In this document: positions 6,140 through 11,138 of the stretch, in pieces
Position numbering within the stretch: the first letter of the stretch is position 1
Layout: each line of letters starts with the position of its first letter
Source: an uncultured Microcaldota archaeon
GTDB taxonomy: Archaea > Micrarchaeota > Micrarchaeia > Anstonellales > Bilamarchaeaceae
Length of the DNA: 11,138 nt
Direction of reading: 5' to 3'
Assembly: GCA_903920925.1 (NCBI GenBank)
Contig: CAIXOA010000002.1
Coordinates: 1-11,138 of the forward strand
Position numbers and translations under genes: made by a program
The notes under the pieces: model-generated
Seen by the model: only the letters and a program-made list of their open reading frames with translations
What the model was told of the DNA's origin: nothing
Databases searched by the model: none

Positions 6140-6226
6140 ATGGCAACAAAAAAGAAAGCCGTAAAGAAGAAGGGAAAGAAAGTCATGAAGAAGCACGCAC
6201 ACACGGTCTGTGCCTGCTGCAGATAA
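6140..6226 (+). CDS. Lysine-rich micro-protein with His/Cys tail, 28 residues
   Basis: The ORF encodes 28 residues. Residues 1-18 are MATKKKAVKKKGKKVMKK, with 11 lysines. The tail HAHTVCACCR has H19, H21, C24, C26 and C27, a possible metal-binding or redox cluster. I know of no family for it. The charge suggests binding to DNA, rRNA or another polyanion; this is an inference. Evidence that it is a real gene: a strong TATA box at the right distance, a GTGGT ribosome-binding candidate, a T-rich terminator right after the stop, and a second copy of the whole unit downstream with the same N-terminus. It lies divergent to the pentose phosphate operon. Confidence 0.68.
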   Translation: MATKKKAVKKKGKKVMKKHAHTVCACCR

Positions 6227-6250
6227 TTTTTTCCCTTTTTCTAATTTTTT
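6227..6250 (+). terminator. T-rich archaeal terminator after micro-ORF 1
   Basis: Runs of six, five and six T residues (6227-6232, 6236-6240, 6245-6250) directly follow the stop codon. Archaeal RNA polymerase terminates at such T-tracts without a hairpin. The same T5-CCC-T6 pattern follows micro-ORF 2. Confidence 0.65.
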
Positions 6251-6279
6251 AGAACTTTTTGCAAAAAATTGCACATACG

Positions 6280-6287
6280 TTTATAAT
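6280..6287 (+). promoter_or_regulatory. TATA box of micro-ORF unit 2
   Basis: TTTATAAT again, 39 bases before ATG 6319, inside the shared block CATACGTTTATAATG. The two units therefore look separately transcribed, not co-transcribed, since a terminator stands between them. Confidence 0.75.
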
Positions 6288-6296
6288 GCTTCACTG

Positions 6297-6318
6297 TTTT
6301 ACCAAGCCAGTGATAAAA
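6297..6318 (+). promoter_or_regulatory. Imperfect inverted repeat of unit 2 (candidate operator)
   Basis: TTTTACCA-N6-TGATAAAA, eight-base arms with one mismatch, sits immediately before the start codon, as in unit 1. The right arm offers GTGAT as a ribosome-binding site. Confidence 0.4.
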
Positions 6319-6375
6319 ATGGCAACAAAAAAGAAATCAAAGAAAAAGGTAGCGAAGAAAAAGGGAAGAAAATAA
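6319..6375 (+). CDS. Lysine-rich micro-protein, 18 residues
   Basis: The ORF encodes MATKKKSKKKVAKKKGRK, 18 residues with 11 lysines and one arginine and no acidic residue. It shares MATKKK and the KKKG(R/K)K core with the 28-residue protein but lacks the His/Cys tail. Its coding status rests on the duplicated TATA box, leader, identical first 18 bases and following T-rich terminator. Without these an ORF this short would not be credible. Function is unknown; non-specific nucleic acid or ribosome binding is the simplest guess. Alternatively the transcript itself could be the product, a small RNA of about 65-75 bases. Confidence 0.58.
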   Translation: MATKKKSKKKVAKKKGRK

Positions 6376-6399
6376 ATTTTTCCCTTTTTTATTATTTTA
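6376..6399 (+). terminator. T-rich archaeal terminator after micro-ORF 2
   Basis: T5-CCC-T6 followed by ATTATTTT, starting one base after the stop codon. It ends just before the convergent amidohydrolase stop at 6405. Confidence 0.62.
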
Positions 6400-6404
6400 A
6401 CAAC

Positions 6405-7700
6405 TCATTTTATCTCAAGGAGTTCCCTCGCCTTCTGCACCACGGTGTGCGAATTCGCCACAAGCACCTTCCTTTCCCTCATTAATATCCTCCCGTCGCA
6501 AATGGTCGTATCCACCGCGGAAGGAAATGCGGAATACACTATTTGGCTAATCAGGTCGTTCATCGGAGAGAAAGCAAGATGGTTGGTGGAAAGAAGAAGA
6601 ATATCCGCCTTCATCCCCTTCGCCAATTTCCCCGTATAATCCATCCCGAGCGCCTGCGCGCCCATCCATGTGCCCATCGCGAATGCCTTCTCGTGCCCCA
6701 TCGCGTGCGGGTCGCACCGATACACCTTCTGCAGGAGGCACGCGAGCCTCATCTGCTCCATCATGCTGAAATTATAGTAGGCAGCCACATCGCTCCCCAG
6801 CCCCACGGTGATTCCCATCTTAAGCATCTCCGGAACGTTCGCCACGCCGCTCGCCAAAAACATATTGGAACCCGGGCAGTGCGCCACCTTCACTTTCCTT
6901 TTTTTCAAGAGCTTCAATTCCTTCTCCGTGCACCAGATGCAGTGCGCAAGCAATGTTTTCTCGTTTAGCAATCCCAATTTCTCAAAGTGCCTCAAGCAGC
7001 CCTCGCCGTAGAGTTTCATGTCCCCTTTCCTTTCCAATGCATTCTCATCCGTATGCGTGCGGAAAAACACACCATGCTTATCCGCCATCTCCCGCGCCCC
7101 CAAAAGCAACTCATCCGTGGAAGTGAGCGCAAACCGCGGAGTGAGCGCATACCTCAGCCGTCCATCCGCCTTCCCGTTCCACTTTCTCAATAATTTCTCG
7201 CTCTCCCGGAGCGCAAAATCCGTATCCTCCTCCTGCTCCGGAGGCGAATTCCTGTCCATCAATGTTTTTCCAATCATCCCGCGAAGCCCGAACCTCTCCG
7301 CAACCCTGAACGCCTCTTCGGAATGATGCACCGCGGTGAAATCCGAGAAGGAGGTAGTTCCGCTCCTGATCATCTGCAAATATGCGACCTCTGCGCAGGC
7401 CCGCGCCTTCTCTCTAGTCAATCCCCCTTCCCACTTCCATATGTATTTCTTCAGCCATGCAAGAAGGCTCATGTCCGGAGTAAGCCCCTTTGTAGCCACC
7501 TGGAATGAATGCATGTGCGCATCCACGAACCCCGGGCAAACCAGCCTGTCCTCGCCTCCGAGCGAATCCGAGAACTTATGCCTCTTCCTAATCTCGCTTC
7601 TTTTCCCGATATCAATTATCCTGTCCCCTTCCACCGCAAGGGACCAGTTTTCCTTTATTCCGGCGGGCGTAACCACCCATCTTCCCCAAACCTCGTACAT
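6405..7700 (-). CDS. Metal-dependent amidohydrolase, guanine deaminase-like
   Basis: This 431-residue protein belongs to the amidohydrolase superfamily (ATZ/TRZ, SsnA, guanine deaminase branch), which deaminates purine or related bases. Metal ligands visible are H62 and H64 (VDAHMH), H216 (RTHTDEN), H253 (LLAHC) and D304 (GLGSD), with the catalytic glutamate E219. LTPRFALTS (187-195), AHCPGSNMFLASG (273-285) and GSDVAAYYNFSMMEQMR (302-318) resemble guanine deaminase, including the TPRF arginine that contacts guanine. It lacks that family's canonical HxxEN exactly (HTDEN here), so the substrate could be another purine, thioadenosine or S-adenosylhomocysteine. ATG 7700 gives a natural N-terminus and has AGGAT upstream; ATG 7709 and TTG 7730 are in-frame alternatives. 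A TATA-like element at 7738-7745 is shared with the divergent membrane protein gene. Confidence 0.85.
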   Translation of the reverse strand: MYEVWGRWVVTPAGIKENWSLAVEGDRIIDIGKRSEIRKRHKFSDSLGGEDRLVCPGFVDAHMHSFQVATKGLTPDMSLLAWLKKYIWKWEGGLTREKARACAEVAYLQMIRSGTTSFSDFTAVHHSEEAFRVAERFGLRGMIGKTLMDRNSPPEQEEDTDFALRESEKLLRKWNGKADGRLRYALTPRFALTSTDELLLGAREMADKHGVFFRTHTDENALERKGDMKLYGEGCLRHFEKLGLLNEKTLLAHCIWCTEKELKLLKKRKVKVAHCPGSNMFLASGVANVPEMLKMGITVGLGSDVAAYYNFSMMEQMRLACLLQKVYRCDPHAMGHEKAFAMGTWMGAQALGMDYTGKLAKGMKADILLLSTNHLAFSPMNDLISQIVYSAFPSAVDTTICDGRILMRERKVLVANSHTVVQKARELLEIK

Positions 7701-7737
7701 CCTTCTCATCCTGACCGCTTTTCCCTCCAACGCAAGG

Positions 7738-7745
7738 TTTTAATT
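7738..7745. promoter_or_regulatory. TATA-like element between amidohydrolase and membrane protein genes
   Basis: TTTTAATT is the only AT-rich element in the gap between the two divergent starts. It is about 36 bases from GTG 7778 and 33-42 bases from the candidate ATGs at 7709 and 7700. Shared use is inferred from the absence of any other candidate. Confidence 0.4.
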
Positions 7746-7777
7746 CCTCACGGGTGTAGGCTTTCCGAGGTGTAAAA

Positions 7778-8137
7778 GTGGTTGAAAAAAAAGTGCATAG
7801 ATTTATGATGCAAGTGATGGGGCCATGGTCCTACATTGCCGGGATACTGATTGCGATAATCGCGGGATTTGCGATGCCGGCGAACCAGAGCGTGATAACC
7901 GTGCTGGCGGCCCTCGGTTTCATCGTGGGGCTGCTCAACATCAGGGACATCGAGAAGACAAAGTTCCTGATAGGGGTGCTCACGCTGCTCGCGGCGGGCA
8001 TGTACATAAACCTGTTGACCTCAAGCATACAATACATCGGCCAGCAGATATTCCAGGTGGTGAACTACGTGATAATCTTCACCATACCTGGCGCCGTTGT
8101 GGTGTCCCTGAAGGTAATCCACGAAGTGGCTTCCTAG
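7778..8137 (+). CDS. Small four-helix membrane protein, function unknown
   Basis: This 119-residue protein has four likely membrane helices, near residues 16-34, 38-55, 61-80 and 91-110. A short charged loop (NIRDIEKTK) lies between the second and third. I recall proteins of this size and pattern (GFIVGLLNI followed by a KFLIGVLTLLAAG helix) as common uncharacterised genes in DPANN archaea, but I cannot assign a function. The start is GTG, supported by GAGGT exactly six bases before it. Its stop TAG is ten bases before the endonuclease III start, so the two are probably co-transcribed. A DNA-repair link is not implied by this alone. Confidence 0.78.
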   Translation: MVEKKVHRFMMQVMGPWSYIAGILIAIIAGFAMPANQSVITVLAALGFIVGLLNIRDIEKTKFLIGVLTLLAAGMYINLLTSSIQYIGQQIFQVVNYVIIFTIPGAVVVSLKVIHEVAS

Positions 8138-8147
8138 ATTTTTCCTT

Positions 8148-8795
8148 ATGGAAATCGGAAGGATGCTCCTTCTTATGCAGAGGGAGTCCTCCAGGAGGGG
8201 GGCTCCCGTCCTTTCCGTAGAATCCGCCATAGGAAGGGGCCCGTTCGCAATCCTTGTTTTCACCGTTCTCTCAGCCCGCACCAGGGACGAGACGACGATG
8301 AAGGCAGGAAGGAAGCTGCTCGCCCGCGCCCCAACCCCTCAAGGGCTCTCCCGCCTCACAGCCGCACAAATCCAAAAGCTGGTTTATCCGGTGGGGTTCT
8401 ACAAGACCAAAGCCAGGCACCTGCATGCGCTTGCACACAAGCTAATCTCTGAATTCGGCGGCCGCGTCCCGTCTTCGTTCGAATCCCTCACCTCACTTCC
8501 CGGAGTAGGAAGAAAAACCGCCAACATAGTTCTCGCCTCCGCCTTCGGGAAGCATACAATAGGCGTGGATACCCACGTACACAGGATAAGCAACCGCCTG
8601 GGATTGGTGAAAACAAAATCCCCGGAAAAGACAAACGATATTCTCGATAAAATAATTCCTAACAGGTACAAAAAGAAGCTCAACATATCCATGGTCGCAT
8701 TCGGGCAGACCGTATGCACCCCGCTCCATCCAAAATGCTCCGAGTGCCCATTATCAAAAGATTGCCCGAAGATAGGGGTCAGGAGCTCACGGTGA
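8148..8795 (+). CDS. nth: Endonuclease III (DNA glycosylase/AP lyase)
   Basis: This 215-residue base-excision repair enzyme removes oxidised pyrimidines and cleaves at abasic sites. The helix-hairpin-helix motif is LPGVGRKTA (117-125), with catalytic lysine K123. The catalytic aspartate is D141 in IGVDTHVHR. The C-terminal 4Fe-4S motif C190-x6-C197-x2-C200-x5-C206 is intact. The order and spacing match E. coli Nth (K120, D138). The N-terminus is slightly variable: no Shine-Dalgarno core precedes ATG 8148, and in-frame ATGs at 8163 and 8175 are alternatives. Translation may be coupled to the membrane protein gene ending ten bases upstream. The last 17 bases overlap the convergent mevalonate kinase gene. 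Confidence 0.95.
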   Translation: MEIGRMLLLMQRESSRRGAPVLSVESAIGRGPFAILVFTVLSARTRDETTMKAGRKLLARAPTPQGLSRLTAAQIQKLVYPVGFYKTKARHLHALAHKLISEFGGRVPSSFESLTSLPGVGRKTANIVLASAFGKHTIGVDTHVHRISNRLGLVKTKSPEKTNDILDKIIPNRYKKKLNISMVAFGQTVCTPLHPKCSECPLSKDCPKIGVRSSR

Positions 8796-9648
8796 AGTCG
8801 AACGCCCCGTACTTCCCAAGCCTCTCCGCAATCTCCCTGGCCTTATTCCCGTCCGGCGCAAGAATGAGCACGCACCCGCCCCCTCCCGCGCCCGTAATCT
8901 TCGCCCCGAGCGCCCCGTTTTCCAGCGCAGTCTTCCTTATTTCATCTATTATGGGCGTGGAAAGCCCGAGTTCCACAAGCAAAGCATGGTTCCTTTCCAT
9001 CAGCCCGCCCAATTTTTCCGCATCTCCGGCCCCCAGTGCCGTAATCGCCTCATCCACCATGCGCTCTTCCTCCTCCATCATCCTCCCAAATAGCGTGGGC
9101 CGGGTTTCCTTCACCTTCGCAACCATCCCCACCAGTTCCTTCGTCGGCCCCTTCTTCCCCGAATTCGCAATCACGAAATGGAATTTCCCCCCGACCTTAA
9201 GGGGCTCCGCCCCCTTCCCTTTCCTGAACAGCATCACCCCCCCGAATGCCGCCAAGGTATTGTCTATCCCGGAAGGGTTCCCGTGGAAAACCTTCTCCCC
9301 TTCGAATGCGATCTCCGCAACCTCCTTCCGCGTCAGTTGCCTGCCTGCGGCCTTCCCGGCAGCACTGGCAAGCGCCACCGAATAGGACGCGCTCCAGCCC
9401 ATCCCCGCGCTCGCAGGAAGCTCGCTCTCCATGGATATCTCATAATCGGTATTTCCGGCCACTTTTCGCAGTATCCTCCTGCTCGCCTCCTTCAGCAAAT
9501 CCCCGCATTCGAACAAAAACTTCAGGGAGGGCGCCTTCGCGACGGTGACCGTGGTTTTCCTGGGTATCCCTATGCCTATTCCCCTGGCCCCGTGCACGAC
9601 GAAATGCTCGCCTATGAGTATTGCCTTCCCGTAACCGGTCCCCTCCAT
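8779..9648 (-). CDS. mvk: Mevalonate kinase
   Basis: This 289-residue GHMP-family kinase phosphorylates mevalonate with ATP on the route to archaeal isoprenoid lipids. Motif 1 is GYGKAILIGEHFVVHG (5-20). The phosphate loop PASAGMGWSASYSVAL spans about 78-93; the usual GLGSSA is GMGWSA, with Trp85 replacing a serine. HGNPSGIDNT (122-131) carries the catalytic base D129. Motif 3 is ITGAGGGGCVLIL (251-263). HGNPSGID and the GEHFVVHG start are typical of mevalonate kinase, not of phosphomevalonate or galactokinase. ATG 9648 lies about 27 bases from the single TATA-like element shared with the divergent phosphoglycerate mutase gene, implying a leaderless mRNA. Other mevalonate pathway genes are not in view. 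Confidence 0.93.
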   Translation of the reverse strand: MEGTGYGKAILIGEHFVVHGARGIGIGIPRKTTVTVAKAPSLKFLFECGDLLKEASRRILRKVAGNTDYEISMESELPASAGMGWSASYSVALASAAGKAAGRQLTRKEVAEIAFEGEKVFHGNPSGIDNTLAAFGGVMLFRKGKGAEPLKVGGKFHFVIANSGKKGPTKELVGMVAKVKETRPTLFGRMMEEEERMVDEAITALGAGDAEKLGGLMERNHALLVELGLSTPIIDEIRKTALENGALGAKITGAGGGGCVLILAPDGNKAREIAERLGKYGAFDFTVSS

Positions 9649-9671
9649 GGGGAAGGAAGGATACCAAAAAC

Positions 9672-9679
9672 TATTTAAT
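9672..9679. promoter_or_regulatory. Central TATA element of the mevalonate kinase / phosphoglycerate mutase divergent promoter
   Basis: TATTTAAT (ATTAAATA on the minus strand) has its centre 27.5 bases from both ATG 9648 (minus) and ATG 9703 (plus). At the usual TATA-to-start distance both mRNAs would begin at, or within a base or two of, their start codons. No Shine-Dalgarno sequence precedes either gene, which fits leaderless translation. Confidence 0.6.
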
Positions 9680-9702
9680 CCTCCGCTTTTTAGCCTTAAA
9701 CC

Positions 9703-10911
9703 ATGTCAAAAGCCATCATTCTCGTCATGGACGGCCTCGGGGACCTGCCCGACGCCAAGGGCTATACCCCTCTCTCGGCGGCCCTGAAGCCCCATATGGA
9801 CAAGCTCGCCGAGGAAGGCGCGACCGGCCTCTTTTCCGCCATCGGCGAGGGAATGGTCCCGGGGAGCGACACTTCCCATCTCAACATCTTCGGCTACGAC
9901 CATGCGAAATACTATCCGGGAAGGGGCCCCCTCGAGGCTTTGGGCGCCAATTTTCCGCTCAAGGAGGGGGACATCGCCTTCCGGGCGAACTTCGCCATTT
10001 TCGATTACGGAAAGATAGCGGACCGCCGGGCGGGCCGGCTTTCCACAGAAGAGGCCAGGGTTTATGCAAAATACATCCAGAAGCTCAAGGTCGCCCCCAA
10101 CATAGAGGCGCTGTTCCAGAGCACCGTCGAGCACCGCGGGGTCCTTGTTCTCCGGGGCAAGAACCTCAGCCCGAACATAACCCCCACTGACCTGCACGTC
10201 AACGGCATCCTTCCGAAATCCGTCCCATTGGACCCGAAGGACAAGGACGCGAAGCGCACCGCCGAAGCCCTCAACAAGTTCACAAAGATGGCGATGCAGC
10301 AATTGGACAAGGCGAAGGAAAACAAGCCCAAGAAGAGGCCCGTCAATGCGATAATCGCAAGGGGCGCGGGCACCTATTCCAAAATCCCGTCCACCTACGA
10401 CCGCTTCGGGGTGAGGGGCGCGTGCATCGCCGGAGGCGCGCTTTACAAGGGAGTGGCCGCCTACGTAGGGATGGACGTGGTAGACGTGAAGGGCGCGACC
10501 GGAACCTTCGAGACGGATTTGAAGGCGAAGGGAAAGGCCGCAATCCAGGCCCTCTGGTCCCACGATTTCGTGTTCGTGCACGTGAAGGCGACGGACTCAT
10601 TCTCCCACGACGGAAATTTCGAGGGCAAGAAGAACATGATTGCGAAGGTGGACAAGGAGCTGATACCCGTTCTCCTCCGGGGAAACTGCCACATCATAAT
10701 CACCGGGGACCATTCCACGCCGATAAAGAGGCGCGCCCACTCGGGCGACCCGGCCCCGCTTCTCATATGGGGCCCGGATGTGCGCAGGGACGGCTCACTG
10801 AAATTCGACGAGTTCGCCTGCGCGAAGGGGGGCATCGGCCACCTCCACGACACAGAACTGTTCCACAACATGCTTAACCTGATTGGAAAAGCCCAGATGG
10901 TGGGGACCTAG
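9703..10911 (+). CDS. apgM: 2,3-bisphosphoglycerate-independent phosphoglycerate mutase, archaeal type
   Basis: This 402-residue enzyme of the alkaline phosphatase superfamily interconverts 3- and 2-phosphoglycerate in glycolysis and gluconeogenesis. Metal and catalytic motifs in order: VMDGLGD (8-14) with D10; VPGSDTSHLNIFGYD (52-66) with the nucleophile serine, most likely S55; ATDSFSHDGN (296-305) with D298 and H302; ITGDHSTP (333-340) with D336 and H337; and AHSGDP (345-350) with H346. The length fits the archaeal ApgM family, which is shorter than bacterial GpmI (about 510 residues). The ATG is at the predicted transcription start, so the mRNA is probably leaderless. The gene is strongly GC-biased at third positions, as expected for a well expressed gene. 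It ends 31 bases before the convergent gene at the right edge. Confidence 0.95.
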   Translation: MSKAIILVMDGLGDLPDAKGYTPLSAALKPHMDKLAEEGATGLFSAIGEGMVPGSDTSHLNIFGYDHAKYYPGRGPLEALGANFPLKEGDIAFRANFAIFDYGKIADRRAGRLSTEEARVYAKYIQKLKVAPNIEALFQSTVEHRGVLVLRGKNLSPNITPTDLHVNGILPKSVPLDPKDKDAKRTAEALNKFTKMAMQQLDKAKENKPKKRPVNAIIARGAGTYSKIPSTYDRFGVRGACIAGGALYKGVAAYVGMDVVDVKGATGTFETDLKAKGKAAIQALWSHDFVFVHVKATDSFSHDGNFEGKKNMIAKVDKELIPVLLRGNCHIIITGDHSTPIKRRAHSGDPAPLLIWGPDVRRDGSLKFDEFACAKGGIGHLHDTELFHNMLNLIGKAQMVGT

Positions 10912-10940
10912 AAAAAGGAAATAAAGGAAAAATAAAGGAA
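10912..10940 (-). terminator. T-rich terminator of the right-edge gene
   Basis: Read on the minus strand this gap is pyrimidine-rich, with TTTATTTTTCC and TTTATTTCCTTTTT. That suits archaeal termination of the minus-strand gene ending at 10943. On the plus strand it is purine-rich, with ATAAAGGAA occurring twice (10921-10929, 10932-10940), and it offers no terminator for the mutase gene. Confidence 0.45.
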
Positions 10941-10942
10941 GT

Positions 10943-11138
10943 TCAGCCCGCTACCTTGGAGATTACGTTGGCTTTTATCTGGTGCTTCACGCTCGGGTCT
11001 ATGTCGTTCGCATAGTTGTACCAGACCACTAGTTTGCCGCGGAACTCCTGCCCGGAACTGCTCTTTATCGCGTTCCCCAGGGAATCCACGCACGGTATGC
11101 TTCCCATGTTCGAGTTGTCCCCGCCAGCCTGGAAAGAG
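10943..11138 (-). CDS. C-terminal fragment of an unidentified, possibly extracellular protein
   Basis: The frame is open from the window edge to TGA at 10945-10943, giving the last 64 residues of a protein whose start lies outside the window. The fragment includes GGDNSNMGSIPCVDSLG, then IKSSSGQEFRGKLVVWYNYAND, and ends in IDPSVKHQIKANVISKVAG. It is rich in Ser, Gly and Asn with one Cys and looks like a beta-strand-rich domain; no membrane segment is seen. I do not recognise the family. Absence of stops, codon use like the neighbours and the following T-rich tract support a real gene. Confidence 0.55.
   Translation of the reverse strand, partial: SFQAGGDNSNMGSIPCVDSLGNAIKSSSGQEFRGKLVVWYNYANDIDPSVKHQIKANVISKVAG

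Larger units (their letters stand above)
6083..6399 (+). repeat. Tandem duplication of a mini transcription unit, two diverged copies with 179-base period
   Basis: Copy 1 begins near 6083 and copy 2 near 6261. Each holds, in the same order, GCAAAAAA, CATACGTTTATAATG, TTCACTG, a TTTACCA inverted repeat, an identical 18-base start ATGGCAACAAAAAAGAAA, a lysine-rich micro-ORF, and a TTTTT-CCC-TTTTT terminator. The distance from the TATA box to the ATG is 39 bases in both. The ORF bodies have diverged and differ in length. Conserved control elements with changed ORF ends point to an old duplication kept by selection. Confidence 0.85.

Noticed and set aside
5972..6274. A 100-codon minus-strand frame spanning the AT-rich island
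   Set aside because: It would run antisense through micro-ORF 1 and its promoter and overlap the epimerase start. The composition is that of non-coding AT-rich DNA.
9706..10581. A 291-codon minus-strand frame opposite the phosphoglycerate mutase gene
   Set aside because: It is antisense to a gene with complete catalytic motifs. It has no own promoter or ribosome-binding site, and no family resemblance.
1..11138. tRNA, rRNA, CRISPR arrays, insertion sequences, prophage or integrase genes
   Set aside because: No gap is long enough or shaped for structural RNA, no regularly spaced repeats exist beyond the two-copy unit, and no transposase or integrase motif appears in any frame.

Overview
This window looks like a chromosomal segment from an archaeon. 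Its archaeal marks are a transketolase split into two subunit genes, an archaeal-type 2,3-bisphosphoglycerate-independent phosphoglycerate mutase, an archaeal-length mevalonate kinase, TATA-box promoters with very short or no leaders, and T-rich terminators. Very compact spacing, tiny membrane proteins and a small cold-shock protein suggest a small-genome lineage of the DPANN type (Diapherotrites or Micrarchaeota-like). That placement is an inference; no rRNA is present to test it. I see no tRNA, rRNA, CRISPR array, insertion sequence or phage gene.

Layout. Positions 1-1160 (minus) hold two linked membrane-protein genes; the second runs off the left edge. A cold-shock protein gene (1225-1419, plus) diverges from them. 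It meets, with zero bases between the stop codons, a YkgJ-family Cys-cluster protein gene (1420-1914, minus). A second, divergent YkgJ-family gene follows (1957-2448, plus). Positions 2432-5981 (minus) form a tight five-gene operon read right to left: ribulose-phosphate 3-epimerase, transketolase N-terminal subunit, transketolase C-terminal subunit, transaldolase, and a Nudix-fold protein that has lost the catalytic Nudix residues and probably starts at CTG. The first four genes cover the non-oxidative pentose phosphate pathway except ribose-5-phosphate isomerase.

Positions 6083-6399 (plus) are an AT-rich island with two tandem copies of a complete mini transcription unit: TATA box, inverted-repeat leader, lysine-rich micro-ORF and T-rich terminator. 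They encode proteins of 28 and 18 residues that share their first six residues. This is the most novel-looking part of the window. A guanine-deaminase-like amidohydrolase gene (6405-7700, minus) diverges from a small four-helix membrane protein gene (7778-8137, plus). That gene is followed by endonuclease III (8148-8795, plus), which overlaps the convergent mevalonate kinase gene (8779-9648, minus) by 17 bases. Mevalonate kinase and the phosphoglycerate mutase (9703-10911, plus) share a short divergent promoter with one TATA-like element equidistant from both start codons. The window ends in the 3' end of an unidentified gene (10943-11138, minus).

The genes cover central sugar-phosphate metabolism (pentose phosphate operon, phosphoglycerate mutase), isoprenoid lipid precursors (mevalonate kinase), purine salvage or catabolism (amidohydrolase) and DNA repair (endonuclease III). 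Expression signals are consistent. Most first genes sit 25-40 bases from a TATA-like element. Most operon-internal genes carry a GAGGT/GGGGT-like Shine-Dalgarno core exactly six bases before the start, and this spacing was used to choose several starts.
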